A stretch of 29,499 bases of DNA from a virus. Location: IMG/VR virus record IMGVR_UViG_3300021964_000346, positions 1-29,499 of that record; one strand, written 5' to 3'. The notes under the pieces were generated by a model that made no database searches, had not been told where the DNA came from, and worked only from the letters and a program-made list of their open reading frames with translations. Positions 1 through 7,553 of this stretch are shown in pieces (position 1 is the stretch's first letter; each line of letters opens with the position of its first letter). The position numbers and the translations under genes are program-made.

Positions 1-41
1 TCACGCTTGAATGAAGAACACATTGCAGTTGTACTAGCCAT
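1..41 (-). CDS. Start of a phage structural gene (cut by the window edge)
   Basis: Only the first 13 codons are present, reading MASTTAMCSSFKR. The ATG overlaps the stop of the upstream 74-residue gene in a TAATG junction, which supports translational coupling. The opening residues resemble a short phage virion protein that commonly begins with an AMCxSFK motif. That assignment is from memory of the family and the body of the protein lies outside the window, so the function is only suggested. Confidence 0.5.
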   Translation of the reverse strand, partial: MASTTAMCSSFKR

Positions 42-265
42 TAGCTTTTAGTCTCCTTGACCAAGTAATTTAAATTGGAATCTAAAGCACGTTGAATGTA
101 TTTCGCTACAACTTGCTTAACATGTCCTTGGAATAAGTGTGCCTGTTCCCTCAAAGGGGCAGGGGCGGTATCACTGATCTGTATAATTTCGCTAGTTGCT
201 ATTTCAGCTAACTGCTCAACAGAAAGTGGTCCGTTAGTCGATGTGTGTACTTTAAAATTAATCAT
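41..265 (-). CDS. Small conserved phage protein, unknown function (74 aa)
   Basis: I do not recognise a named family. The product has no membrane segment or signal peptide. Its middle is likely helical, with an EQLAEIATSEIIQISDTAPAPLREQAHLF stretch described here only in part: residues 17-45 are rich in Ala, Glu and Ile. The gene sits between the decoration-like gene and another structural gene on the same strand, and its stop overlaps the next ATG. No clear Shine-Dalgarno precedes the ATG at 265; the C-rich strand of the 278-293 hairpin lies there instead. It may be a minor virion or head-completion protein, by position only. Confidence 0.6.
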   Translation of the reverse strand: MINFKVHTSTNGPLSVEQLAEIATSEIIQISDTAPAPLREQAHLFQGHVKQVVAKYIQRALDSNLNYLVKETKS

Positions 266-277
266 TGGGGAAAGTCA

Positions 278-293
278 GGGGGCCGAAGCCCCC
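278..293 (-). other. GC-rich UUCG-type hairpin between virion genes
   Basis: Read on the minus strand, a 6-bp stem GGGGGC/GCCCCC encloses a TTCG tetraloop, the extra-stable C(UUCG)G type. It lies just after the 137-residue gene and 12 nt before the next start. No T-run follows it, so it is not a standard intrinsic terminator. It could protect the 3' end of upstream capsid-gene mRNA or damp expression of the next gene. Confidence 0.55.
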
Positions 294-307
294 ATCCTTA
301 TTGTTGC

Positions 308-721
308 TTATGCAAGCTGATCACGAGCAACTTCGTCAGCACCTAATGGTGTTTCAGTTACGTCAACAATGATTGCCCACACACGAGCAGTCGATGTAGC
401 AGATGGTGCATCAGTAACAGTTACTGTTGCATCAATTGTGTCGTCAACAGCGATGACACCCTGCGTTTGAGTACCGAACACGTAAGAGCCAGCGGCCAAA
501 GCGTCGATGGAAGTATCTGCCATAAAGTCAGTTGAACCATCAGTTACTTTGAGATCCATGTCAGTTGAGTCGTTAGTGTCGAGCAATTCAACACCTGCGG
601 CAAGAACAAGAGTACCTGCTTTTACCGCTGGACCAGCGACTGTACCTGTTGCGACCGGAAGCTCAACTTCCGCTTGCACCATGATTGCTTGTGAAAGCAA
701 CGATTGAGATTTAGTAGCCAT
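308..721 (-). CDS. Probable head decoration or head-fibre protein (137 aa)
   Basis: The product is rich in Ala, Val, Thr, Asp and Gly and poor in Lys and aromatics, as expected of a beta-structured capsid-surface protein. It has no Cys and no membrane segment. The start at 721 follows a strong AGGAGG ribosome binding site. The gene lies 15 nt downstream of the major capsid gene on the same strand, the usual place for a decoration or stabilising protein. The function is inferred from composition and position; no specific family signature was recognised. Confidence 0.6.
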   Translation of the reverse strand: MATKSQSLLSQAIMVQAEVELPVATGTVAGPAVKAGTLVLAAGVELLDTNDSTDMDLKVTDGSTDFMADTSIDALAAGSYVFGTQTQGVIAVDDTIDATVTVTDAPSATSTARVWAIIVDVTETPLGADEVARDQLA

Positions 722-736
722 TGATAAATCCTCCTA

Positions 737-1810
737 TTAATAGCCAGTTTGGTAACGTAAAGTTACGAGTGACTCTGGACGAAGGATCTTACGACCATAC
801 AGGTGCATACCACGAACGATGTCAGCAAAGCTGTCTGGATCACGGTAAGTTTCAGTCTTGTTGATCTGCTGAGCAGTAGCAACCGCTGAATCGTGACCAG
901 CTACGATTACACCGTAGTTAGTGTCCTGTGGAGTCGTAGATGCGACAGCAGGGCCTGTACCTACAGAAGGAAGGTTATTAGAAACATATACACGGAAGCC
1001 GTGCAAGTTGTTAATAACAAGACCATTCTGGAGTCCACCAGTTTGTCCACCGAAGTCAGAGTTGAACAAGTTAGATTGCTCGTCCTTCAAAGTCTCCATG
1101 AAGACAGGGTCAATGACCAACCAACGACCGCTAGTATCAACAAACTGCTGATCCAACAAACGGCTCATGCGAGCAATCGCTTGGATTGGAGAAACAGAAG
1201 CGGCTGAAATAGCATTCGCACCCGGTAAACGTGGAACGATGTCTACAGCTTTACCTGCGCCATTGTCTGTAACGCCGAAGTCAGTTGAGTCTAACTTCAT
1301 AGAAGCCAACAACTCATCAGTACCAGCAGTTGCGACAGCAACAGTACCGTTTACTTGATCGTTAACAGTGCCAGCGGCTGTGTGCAGTGAAGACTGCTTG
1401 TAGCCAGCGAGGTAGCCAAGGACTTCTTGGTCATACTGGTCACGTAGGCGATACGCCGCACGATCAGTAGCCATTTGCATGAAGTTCACATGTGAATGTG
1501 CTTCTTCAATGTCGTCCATCTTGAAAGCAAAGTAGTTAGCTTTGTCGATGTTCAGAGTGAAATCTTCGTCGTCAAGATTCTGCGCAGTGATCTGTGATCC
1601 ACGAGCATATGACTGGACTGAAATTTCAGGCTCTTTGATGATCTTCACTGAATCACCCATCTGAGCGATTTCACCGAAGTAATCGTTGTTAGTGATATCT
1701 TCTACAGTAGAAGACTTACGGAAAGCAAGCTGTACCTGCTTTGAGTAGATTACGGGGCTAAAGTTACCATTAGGTAGGTTACCGTAGCCCGCCGCACTTG
1801 TAAATGCCAT
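737..1810 (-). CDS. Major capsid protein (357 aa)
   Basis: The length, the N-terminal segment on FSPVIYSKQVQLAFRKSS and the later LRDQYDQEVLGYLAG and RWLVIDP parts fit major capsid proteins of podoviruses (HK97 fold). It would form the icosahedral shell. The start at 1810 is preceded by AAGGAG at a good distance. The gene follows the scaffold gene but is separated from it by a 281-bp leader with its own promoters, which fits a need for high expression. The C-terminal part (MHLYGRKILRPESLVTLRYQ) is typical of phage capsid proteins. Confidence is high for the role, lower for the exact subfamily. Confidence 0.88.
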   Translation of the reverse strand: MAFTSAAGYGNLPNGNFSPVIYSKQVQLAFRKSSTVEDITNNDYFGEIAQMGDSVKIIKEPEISVQSYARGSQITAQNLDDEDFTLNIDKANYFAFKMDDIEEAHSHVNFMQMATDRAAYRLRDQYDQEVLGYLAGYKQSSLHTAAGTVNDQVNGTVAVATAGTDELLASMKLDSTDFGVTDNGAGKAVDIVPRLPGANAISAASVSPIQAIARMSRLLDQQFVDTSGRWLVIDPVFMETLKDEQSNLFNSDFGGQTGGLQNGLVINNLHGFRVYVSNNLPSVGTGPAVASTTPQDTNYGVIVAGHDSAVATAQQINKTETYRDPDSFADIVRGMHLYGRKILRPESLVTLRYQTGY

Positions 1811-1959
1811 GATGACATCTCCTTGGTTGCTTGGGGTTAAGGTTATGTGTAACTTCGCAAGAGGCCATCTAGCATCAGGGTGGTAAGCTCACCGGCCAAA
1901 GTGAACATACGGCCTGCGTAGTTTGGGTGTTCTGTGAAGGTGGAATTAGGATTCGTGTC

Positions 1960-1989
1960 ATTATAAGAACTGGCAGGAACTTATAACAA
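1960..1989 (-). promoter_or_regulatory. Candidate promoter P2 of the capsid gene
   Basis: On the minus strand, TTGTTA (1989-1984) is separated by 18 bp from a perfect TATAAT (1965-1960). The predicted transcript would begin near 1953 and run into the capsid gene at 1810. The element overlaps an inverted repeat at 1961-1986. Confidence 0.5.
1961..1986. promoter_or_regulatory. Inverted repeat over capsid promoter P2 (possible operator)
   Basis: TTATAAG (1961-1967) and CTTATAA (1980-1986) form a perfect 7-bp inverted repeat with a 12-bp spacer. The arms cover the -10 box and part of the -35 box of P2, a classical place for a repressor or activator site. It may also be partly a by-product of A/T-rich promoter sequence. 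Confidence 0.4.
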
Positions 1990-2059
1990 CACGCTTCCAT
2001 ACTCCTGTATTACTGCGGGTGTCCTTGCGGAGGCCGCATATTAATGTTTTGTGGACATA

Positions 2060-2087
2060 GTTATATCCAGAAAATATTATTTGTCAA
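2060..2087 (-). promoter_or_regulatory. Promoter P1 of the capsid gene (TTGACA-16-TATAAC)
   Basis: On the minus strand, TTGACA (2087-2082) is separated by 16 bp from TATAAC (2065-2060), followed directly by TATGT. The same arrangement recurs at 12353-12326 and, without the TATGT, at 12585-12558. Transcription would begin near 2053 and give an untranslated leader of about 243 nt. That leader contains a small TGCGG-CCT-CCGCA hairpin and no convincing long gene. Confidence 0.65.
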
Positions 2088-2091
2088 CACT

Positions 2092-2985
2092 TTATCGTGC
2101 TGAACCAGATAAATCGTAAATGAATTTACCTGAGCGCATAGCTTCTGCAATGGCATCAGCATTCTTTTCATACTGTTGAGCAGTCATACGGTTAACATCT
2201 GACTCCTTAATGTATGATTTAGTTTCATCGCTCTCAGGAGAGGAACGCTCAGAACGTGTACCAATCGCCTTAGCCGCATCCTTGTTACTAGATGACTTAG
2301 CTTTTGCTGTGATACCCATGTCTGCTTTGTACAAATCAATTGCACGTGCGGCAGATACTGCATCACTATCGTTATCATACAGCGCATCCATTACCCACTT
2401 AGGTTGCTCCTCAACCCAGTTATGGAATTCATCGCTGTCACGAATCTCATCAAAGTCCGGATGCAACCGCATGAGTTCAGCTTCCGCTTTCTCTTTCTGT
2501 GCTTCCTGCTTCATCTCATCAATTTGTCTGAACTTAGATTCAAACTCAGAGGCTTGTTCCTTAGCTTTCTTCATTGCGATTGTTTCTACAATCTGAGCAA
2601 CATCAGGATACTTCTCCATCCAAGAAGCTAGTTCTTCCTCTGACTTTGGGTACTTAATTTCTTTCTTGGTCGACGCTTCTAACTGCGCTTTAAGATCATC
2701 AATTTGTTGTTGAAAGTCTGATTCTTTCTTTTGAGCATGTCTACGAAGATCACCGTATCGTTTCTTAAACGTCCTTTCTTCAGCAGAATCAGGTTCAGGG
2801 CCATCCTCTACTTGTTCTTCTTGTAGTTCGCTAGATTCTTCTTCTTGCTGTTGTCCTTTCAGCAAAGCCTCTAACTCGGCTTCCTCTTCTTCAATACGCT
2901 TTTTATTAGCGTTACGCTTTGCAAAGCCAGATGCGACTTTTACTTGTTCGACTTTTTCAGTCATTTCAGTTGTAGTTGTTGACAT
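2092..2985 (-). CDS. Capsid scaffold (assembly) protein (297 aa)
   Basis: The protein is extremely rich in Glu, Lys, Gln and Asp and is predicted to be mostly helical with coiled coils around residues 30-60 and 85-175. It has no Cys, no membrane segment and a flexible Ser/Lys-rich region near residues 225-260. Such composition and its place between portal-side genes and the capsid gene are typical of scaffolds, which guide shell assembly and then leave. The start at 2985 follows AAAGGA. The role is inferred from these features, not from a sequence signature. Confidence 0.8.
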   Translation of the reverse strand: MSTTTTEMTEKVEQVKVASGFAKRNANKKRIEEEEAELEALLKGQQQEEESSELQEEQVEDGPEPDSAEERTFKKRYGDLRRHAQKKESDFQQQIDDLKAQLEASTKKEIKYPKSEEELASWMEKYPDVAQIVETIAMKKAKEQASEFESKFRQIDEMKQEAQKEKAEAELMRLHPDFDEIRDSDEFHNWVEEQPKWVMDALYDNDSDAVSAARAIDLYKADMGITAKAKSSSNKDAAKAIGTRSERSSPESDETKSYIKESDVNRMTAQQYEKNADAIAEAMRSGKFIYDLSGSAR

Positions 2986-3052
2986 GTTTTTTCCTTTATG
3001 TCTGGGGCTAACGGTAGCTTTTTAGGGCGTTAGGTTTGCCAGTTTAGTGGAC

Positions 3053-5248
3053 TTATTTTTTAGAAGCAAGCCCACCTCGCTTCATGTTGGGTTTGCGTTT
3101 AGCCTTTACTTTTGGTGAGGCTAAGCCGCCCTTGCTGAATGGTCCGGAGAGTCCTCCTCCTTGTCCTCCTACTGTTCCTCCTCCTACGTCTTGAGCGGAG
3201 TCCCCTCCTGCTCTGTCTGAAGAATCGTACCCACCGGAATAGCTAGGTCCACCGGGAGAGTAAGCACTTGCCTCATCCATTGCGGCTTGCCTCTCAAGGT
3301 CTTCTCTTTCCTGTTTGCTTTTAGATAAAGCCAAAGCTCGTTGATATGCCGCACCGGGTACATTGGGAGATAAATCGGCTGTTGGTGATATTCTAGATAC
3401 TTCAGGGGTTGCAAACGATCTCGCACCGATGTTGTAATCATCGTAAAATTTACCGCCTATAGGAGCAGAGGAAAGTTTTCCAGTAGTTATTCCAGATTCT
3501 TTTCTCAGTGCGTCTCCTGTATATTTAACGCTGTAGTCATCAACTGGAATACCATTGACAAATCTTTGCTCAGGAGCGGTCGGTGCAGTCGGCGCAGTTC
3601 CTGCTACAGTAGGATCTCTGCCAGCATAAAAGTCCGCACGATCTTTCTCTGAGTCAAACAGACCAAAGTCTTGCTCTGATAACATTGCTGTTTGTGCAGA
3701 TCCGGGAGTTAATCCAATTGAGTACGTGCCACTCTCATCATTAAATTCAGTGCTGAAGATATCAGTAGTTTGTTTTTCAAACGAAGCAAGATCTGTATCT
3801 GGAGACACTTCAGAGAAAGCACGACTAGATGTTGTAGCTAACGCCGCCGCAAGGGCTGGAGAGGCACCTGCCTTAGTAGCATTTGTAAAAGTCTCTTGTA
3901 CCGCTTTTTCTGTAAATCTATCGGAGCTTAGCTTTCCTGCGTCTGTAATTATGTTAGTGGCGGCAGATCCTAAGTCCTCCATTAATGCGGCACTTAATTT
4001 ATCATTTAGTTCTTGGGCCGCTTTATTATACTTGTATCCTGTGTAAACTGCTCCAACAATACTTAATGGTCCGCCGCCGAACAAGAGGCCAGCCATGCTA
4101 AGAGCCATGCTTTTTTGGAATTTGTCATCCAGTACTTCAATTTCTTTTACAAGGCTGGCAACTTTTCCGTCTGGTTTAGCTTCGGCTACAGACTTAGCGA
4201 TACCGGAAACAGGGTCTACCTTAGCAGAAGGCATGTCGTCAGGACCATCCCCGTCGCCCCCCTGTTCAGTTACCTTTGCAGTAGGAACGCCAGTTTTAGC
4301 CTCTGGTATTTTAGAAGGGTCGTATAAAGCAAATCCTTCTGGGATAGGATTAACAGGCTCGCCGTTAACGAAAGTGAAGTTGCGAATCTCTCCATTTGGC
4401 CCTATGTATTGTTTAACTTCATAGGTGGGGATGCCCCCCGGTCCTTGGCCCGGAGTAATGACAGGTGCTTTAGGTAGGTCAATTGCTGTTCCCGGAGGTG
4501 ATACACCCGGTGGCAAGAAACCTAGACCCCCAGTCATCTGGGAGTAAATTTGACCGGCCTGTTGTTCTGGGGTGGTAGGCTGTCCCGCTAATCCACCGAC
4601 TTGGAACTCAGCTACTTCATCATCTTTATCTAAGTCTTCAATAAAGGAATCAATGTCGGAATCAAAATCTGTTTCATCATCCATGGTAGCTTCTTCAGAG
4701 TTACCCATCTGTCCCATAGCATCCATCTTAGCCAGACCTTCTTTCGCCATGTCTCGCATCTTCATGATGTTCTCAAGGCCGATGTATCTTACGACATCTG
4801 CGGGAAGTACAAATTCACCTTCACTAAGTTTAGCGTCAATGTCATCACGGACTTCTTCTTTAAGTGCTCCATTAGGTACATCATTGCCGGATACTAGATC
4901 GACTGAACCACCTTCGTCTTTCAGTCCGCCCATTTCAAACATATCCATTTGTGACTCCATGCTACCGCCTCTATCTAATAACTTTGGACTACGTGCCTTT
5001 GCGGCTTCAATTGCCTCTTCCATGGAATCGTGCACACTCGTAGCTTCAATTTTATTGTCCTTGAGCATATCTATGATTTCATCTTCAGAATACTGAACGC
5101 CATCATGAATAGATGGGATGTTTATAAACTTTGTTCCCATTGGAATTGTCACAGATTTCTCTGACACTAATTCCCCTTCAGGCGTTTTGAACACGGGTCG
5201 TCCCGCTCCACTGATCTGTCCCGTTGGTACTCCGACTTTTTCAGCCAT
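3053..5248 (-). CDS. Large virion-associated protein of unknown function (731 aa)
   Basis: Residues 18-91 resemble a short module found in many phage proteins (IPMGTKFINIPSIHDG, then an HDSMEEAIEAAKARS helix). Residues 116-187 form a second module known to me from marine phages, with SGNDVP, EEVRDDI, LSEGEFVLPADVVRYIG and MGQMGNS. An acidic linker (188-215), a Pro/Gly-rich stretch and a hydrophobic segment at about 381-403 follow; the C-terminus is Gly-rich and then strongly basic with two KGGLA/RGGLA motifs. The gene lies between portal-side genes and the scaffold, and its ATG overlaps the upstream stop by 8 nt after a GAGG site. An internal virion or DNA-ejection role is possible but unproven. 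Confidence 0.7.
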   Translation of the reverse strand: MAEKVGVPTGQISGAGRPVFKTPEGELVSEKSVTIPMGTKFINIPSIHDGVQYSEDEIIDMLKDNKIEATSVHDSMEEAIEAAKARSPKLLDRGGSMESQMDMFEMGGLKDEGGSVDLVSGNDVPNGALKEEVRDDIDAKLSEGEFVLPADVVRYIGLENIMKMRDMAKEGLAKMDAMGQMGNSEEATMDDETDFDSDIDSFIEDLDKDDEVAEFQVGGLAGQPTTPEQQAGQIYSQMTGGLGFLPPGVSPPGTAIDLPKAPVITPGQGPGGIPTYEVKQYIGPNGEIRNFTFVNGEPVNPIPEGFALYDPSKIPEAKTGVPTAKVTEQGGDGDGPDDMPSAKVDPVSGIAKSVAEAKPDGKVASLVKEIEVLDDKFQKSMALSMAGLLFGGGPLSIVGAVYTGYKYNKAAQELNDKLSAALMEDLGSAATNIITDAGKLSSDRFTEKAVQETFTNATKAGASPALAAALATTSSRAFSEVSPDTDLASFEKQTTDIFSTEFNDESGTYSIGLTPGSAQTAMLSEQDFGLFDSEKDRADFYAGRDPTVAGTAPTAPTAPEQRFVNGIPVDDYSVKYTGDALRKESGITTGKLSSAPIGGKFYDDYNIGARSFATPEVSRISPTADLSPNVPGAAYQRALALSKSKQEREDLERQAAMDEASAYSPGGPSYSGGYDSSDRAGGDSAQDVGGGTVGGQGGGLSGPFSKGGLASPKVKAKRKPNMKRGGLASKK

Positions 5249-5483
5249 TGGCTAAAGCCTCGTCTCTCAAATATTTAAGTGAGCGCAGGATTTGTATTGC
5301 ACCCTGTGCTTGGTGAATAGATACTATGTTATCTGATTGCTCTAGTTTTTTATGTTGTTCAGATATCATGATGTCCAAATACTCAGTGTATGCATCCCAC
5401 TGCCTATTGTTACTGCATAGGGGCTTGAGCTTGCTGACCACCTTCTGGCGATGGTTGCTGTCCTGCTGACTGCTGTTGTTCAT
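5241..5483 (-). CDS. Small conserved protein overlapping the portal gene (80 aa)
   Basis: I do not recognise a named family. The body (WDAYTEYLDIMISEQHKKLE, then IHQAQGAIQILRSLKYLRDE) is helical and resembles short proteins that often lie beside the portal gene in podoviruses. I place the start at the ATG at 5483, after AGGA; an in-frame upstream codon at 5525 would only add portal-overlapping residues. The first 74 nt lie inside the 3' end of the portal gene in another frame, and the stop overlaps the next ATG. The function is unknown. Confidence 0.65.
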   Translation of the reverse strand: MNNSSQQDSNHRQKVVSKLKPLCSNNRQWDAYTEYLDIMISEQHKKLEQSDNIVSIHQAQGAIQILRSLKYLRDEALANG

Positions 5484-7548
5484 TTCCTGTGAATCCTTGT
5501 TCGCCCGGTACTGGGGCTTGTCCAATGCCTATGTTGCCACCGCCTGTTCCTGCGGTATCCGCTACTCCCGGTACGCCTTGTGCCTGTGGAGGAGCAGGTG
5601 GAGCATTCTGTTGTAAGATCTGAGCCTGTAACATTGCTTCGCTCATATCGTTAGTTACCTTGTCTGGATCAAGATCCATTGACTTAGCAATCTCACGAAC
5701 GATGTATGGGAACTTAGCGAACGGTGCAAGTGAAGGATTAGATGCAACTTGTAAGAACTGCATCAAGCGTTGGCTACGAACTTCATTCGCCATGAGTGAT
5801 TCAGTACCACGTGCCTTGATTTCTAAGTCGCCTTTAATCTCAGCATCAAAGTCAAACTGCATATTGAATGAGAACATTGCCTTACCAATAGGAGCCAGCA
5901 AGTAATCATCAACATTCTTAATGACAGTCTTGATGCCACCAGATGCGGCATTCATCAACATAGAGATACCAGATGCTGTGCGGCCTACGCCTGACACACC
6001 TGTCTGTCCATGAGCGAATGATGGGAAGCCTGTTGACTCATCGGCAAGTACACGTGCCTTGTCAAACAACTGCATGTTCTCATTAGATACATTCGGGAAC
6101 TTCGTACCGAAGATAGCTTGACCCGGTGCACCGCCTTGACGACGGAATACTTTACCCGGATACACTGAGAGATCTTGACCGGGCACTAGGTTTGTCTCAT
6201 CAATCTCGATGAGCAAGTTCCCTGACAAGACTGCATTGTCCACAGCCATGCGCATGAAACCGTTCATCAGTGTTTGGGTATCGTCCATGTTTTCAGCGAT
6301 ACCTACACCGAAGAATGAGTATGGATTTAACTCATACGGTACAGCATAGTATGGAATGCGGGCAGGCTTAAACGGATTCAATACTGCACGTAACACACGG
6401 CCATTGCAGTACCAGATATTTGCTTGTACTTCATCTAGGTCAGACATATCGTCTGGGATATCTACGCCAGCTTCCTTGAGGATTTCACTGTCGATAGTTC
6501 CCCAGTACTCAAGTACTTCAAAACGATCAATGTCATAATCAGTCTGATAATCACGGAGGTCATCTTCCCAGTACTTCTTAACGTAACCTTCACCCATGTC
6601 GATGACTTCATTGATTACATTAGACCGGAAGAAAGGACGCTTCTTCAGTGACCGCAGTTGTGAACGTGACATCTTATGTCTTTCAACTACATACTGTGCT
6701 TCATCCATATTAGAAGCATCTGGGTCAGGGAAGAAGTTCCATACAGAAACATGGGAGGTCGAGGGGACCGTTTTAATGACTGGATTGTATCCCCCTTCCT
6801 CATCCCAATTCGGATACTCTTTGTCTATAGCAAATGGTCCCTTCATGATACCTGTTCCGAAGAGTGCCATCTCAAAGGCAGTAGAGCGTAATTGTTTAGA
6901 TGCGTGTGCTTCTTCAAGCTGATCGTGGATCTTCTTTTGCATCTTCTTTGCGGCAACCATCGCAGGATGGAATGTCACAGATGATGGTGTAGTACCTTGT
7001 CCTGATGTCAATCCCTCAACATCTTCAAGCTTATCTTGTAATGGGCCAAGGCCATTCTGAGTTAATGATGTAAGTGTCGCACCCGGAGGTAAGTCATTAC
7101 CGTCACCCGCAAAACCATATGGAGAGATAGGCGCACCCATCTGCTTATCCATTTGATTTTTCTGTGGATCAAAGCTAACTGCTTCTTCTACACCTTCAGG
7201 TAATCGTGTTGGTTCTACAGTGAGAGGGAAAGCATTGTTAGCAAAGAGTACGTCAATGATCTGACCATAAGCCGCTAGTGTCTTTGTCTTAGTAACCTTA
7301 ATGAATACACGAGACTTCTCAGCGGAAGTGAACTGTACGTCCGGTCCATAGATGCCACGGTAGTTACGATACGCTTGTAACCAACGATCCTCATCCTGAC
7401 GGCGGGTGTCTTCTGCCTTACGGTAACGCTCCATTACGTAGCGAACAAGATTAGATATCTCTGTATCTTCTGTCGTCTTCTCAGGCAAATCATCCAGTGT
7501 GATCTGGACTTCACCTGATTCAAAAATATCTTCGTCTTTATCAGCCAT
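5410..7548 (-). CDS. Portal protein (712 aa)
   Basis: This is the dodecameric ring through which DNA enters and leaves the head. The length, position directly after the large terminase and the motifs RQDEDRWLQAYRNYRG (about 49-64), a VIKTVPSTSHVSVWNFFPDP segment, ending near residue 277, and a later VPYELNPYSFFGVGIAENM segment fit P22-like portals of podoviruses. The last roughly 65 residues are Pro, Gln and Gly-rich and probably disordered; the next gene starts within them. The ATG at 7548 lies 5 nt after the terminase stop without a strong ribosome binding site, so coupling is likely. Confidence 0.88.
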   Translation of the reverse strand: MADKDEDIFESGEVQITLDDLPEKTTEDTEISNLVRYVMERYRKAEDTRRQDEDRWLQAYRNYRGIYGPDVQFTSAEKSRVFIKVTKTKTLAAYGQIIDVLFANNAFPLTVEPTRLPEGVEEAVSFDPQKNQMDKQMGAPISPYGFAGDGNDLPPGATLTSLTQNGLGPLQDKLEDVEGLTSGQGTTPSSVTFHPAMVAAKKMQKKIHDQLEEAHASKQLRSTAFEMALFGTGIMKGPFAIDKEYPNWDEEGGYNPVIKTVPSTSHVSVWNFFPDPDASNMDEAQYVVERHKMSRSQLRSLKKRPFFRSNVINEVIDMGEGYVKKYWEDDLRDYQTDYDIDRFEVLEYWGTIDSEILKEAGVDIPDDMSDLDEVQANIWYCNGRVLRAVLNPFKPARIPYYAVPYELNPYSFFGVGIAENMDDTQTLMNGFMRMAVDNAVLSGNLLIEIDETNLVPGQDLSVYPGKVFRRQGGAPGQAIFGTKFPNVSNENMQLFDKARVLADESTGFPSFAHGQTGVSGVGRTASGISMLMNAASGGIKTVIKNVDDYLLAPIGKAMFSFNMQFDFDAEIKGDLEIKARGTESLMANEVRSQRLMQFLQVASNPSLAPFAKFPYIVREIAKSMDLDPDKVTNDMSEAMLQAQILQQNAPPAPPQAQGVPGVADTAGTGGGNIGIGQAPVPGEQGFTGNEQQQSAGQQPSPEGGQQAQAPMQ

Positions 7549-7553
7549 GGTTT

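Noticed and set aside
4572-5096. Plus-strand open frame of 174 codons opposite the 731-residue gene
   Set aside because: Ser-rich shadow of a coding region with no ribosome site and no neighbours on that strand.
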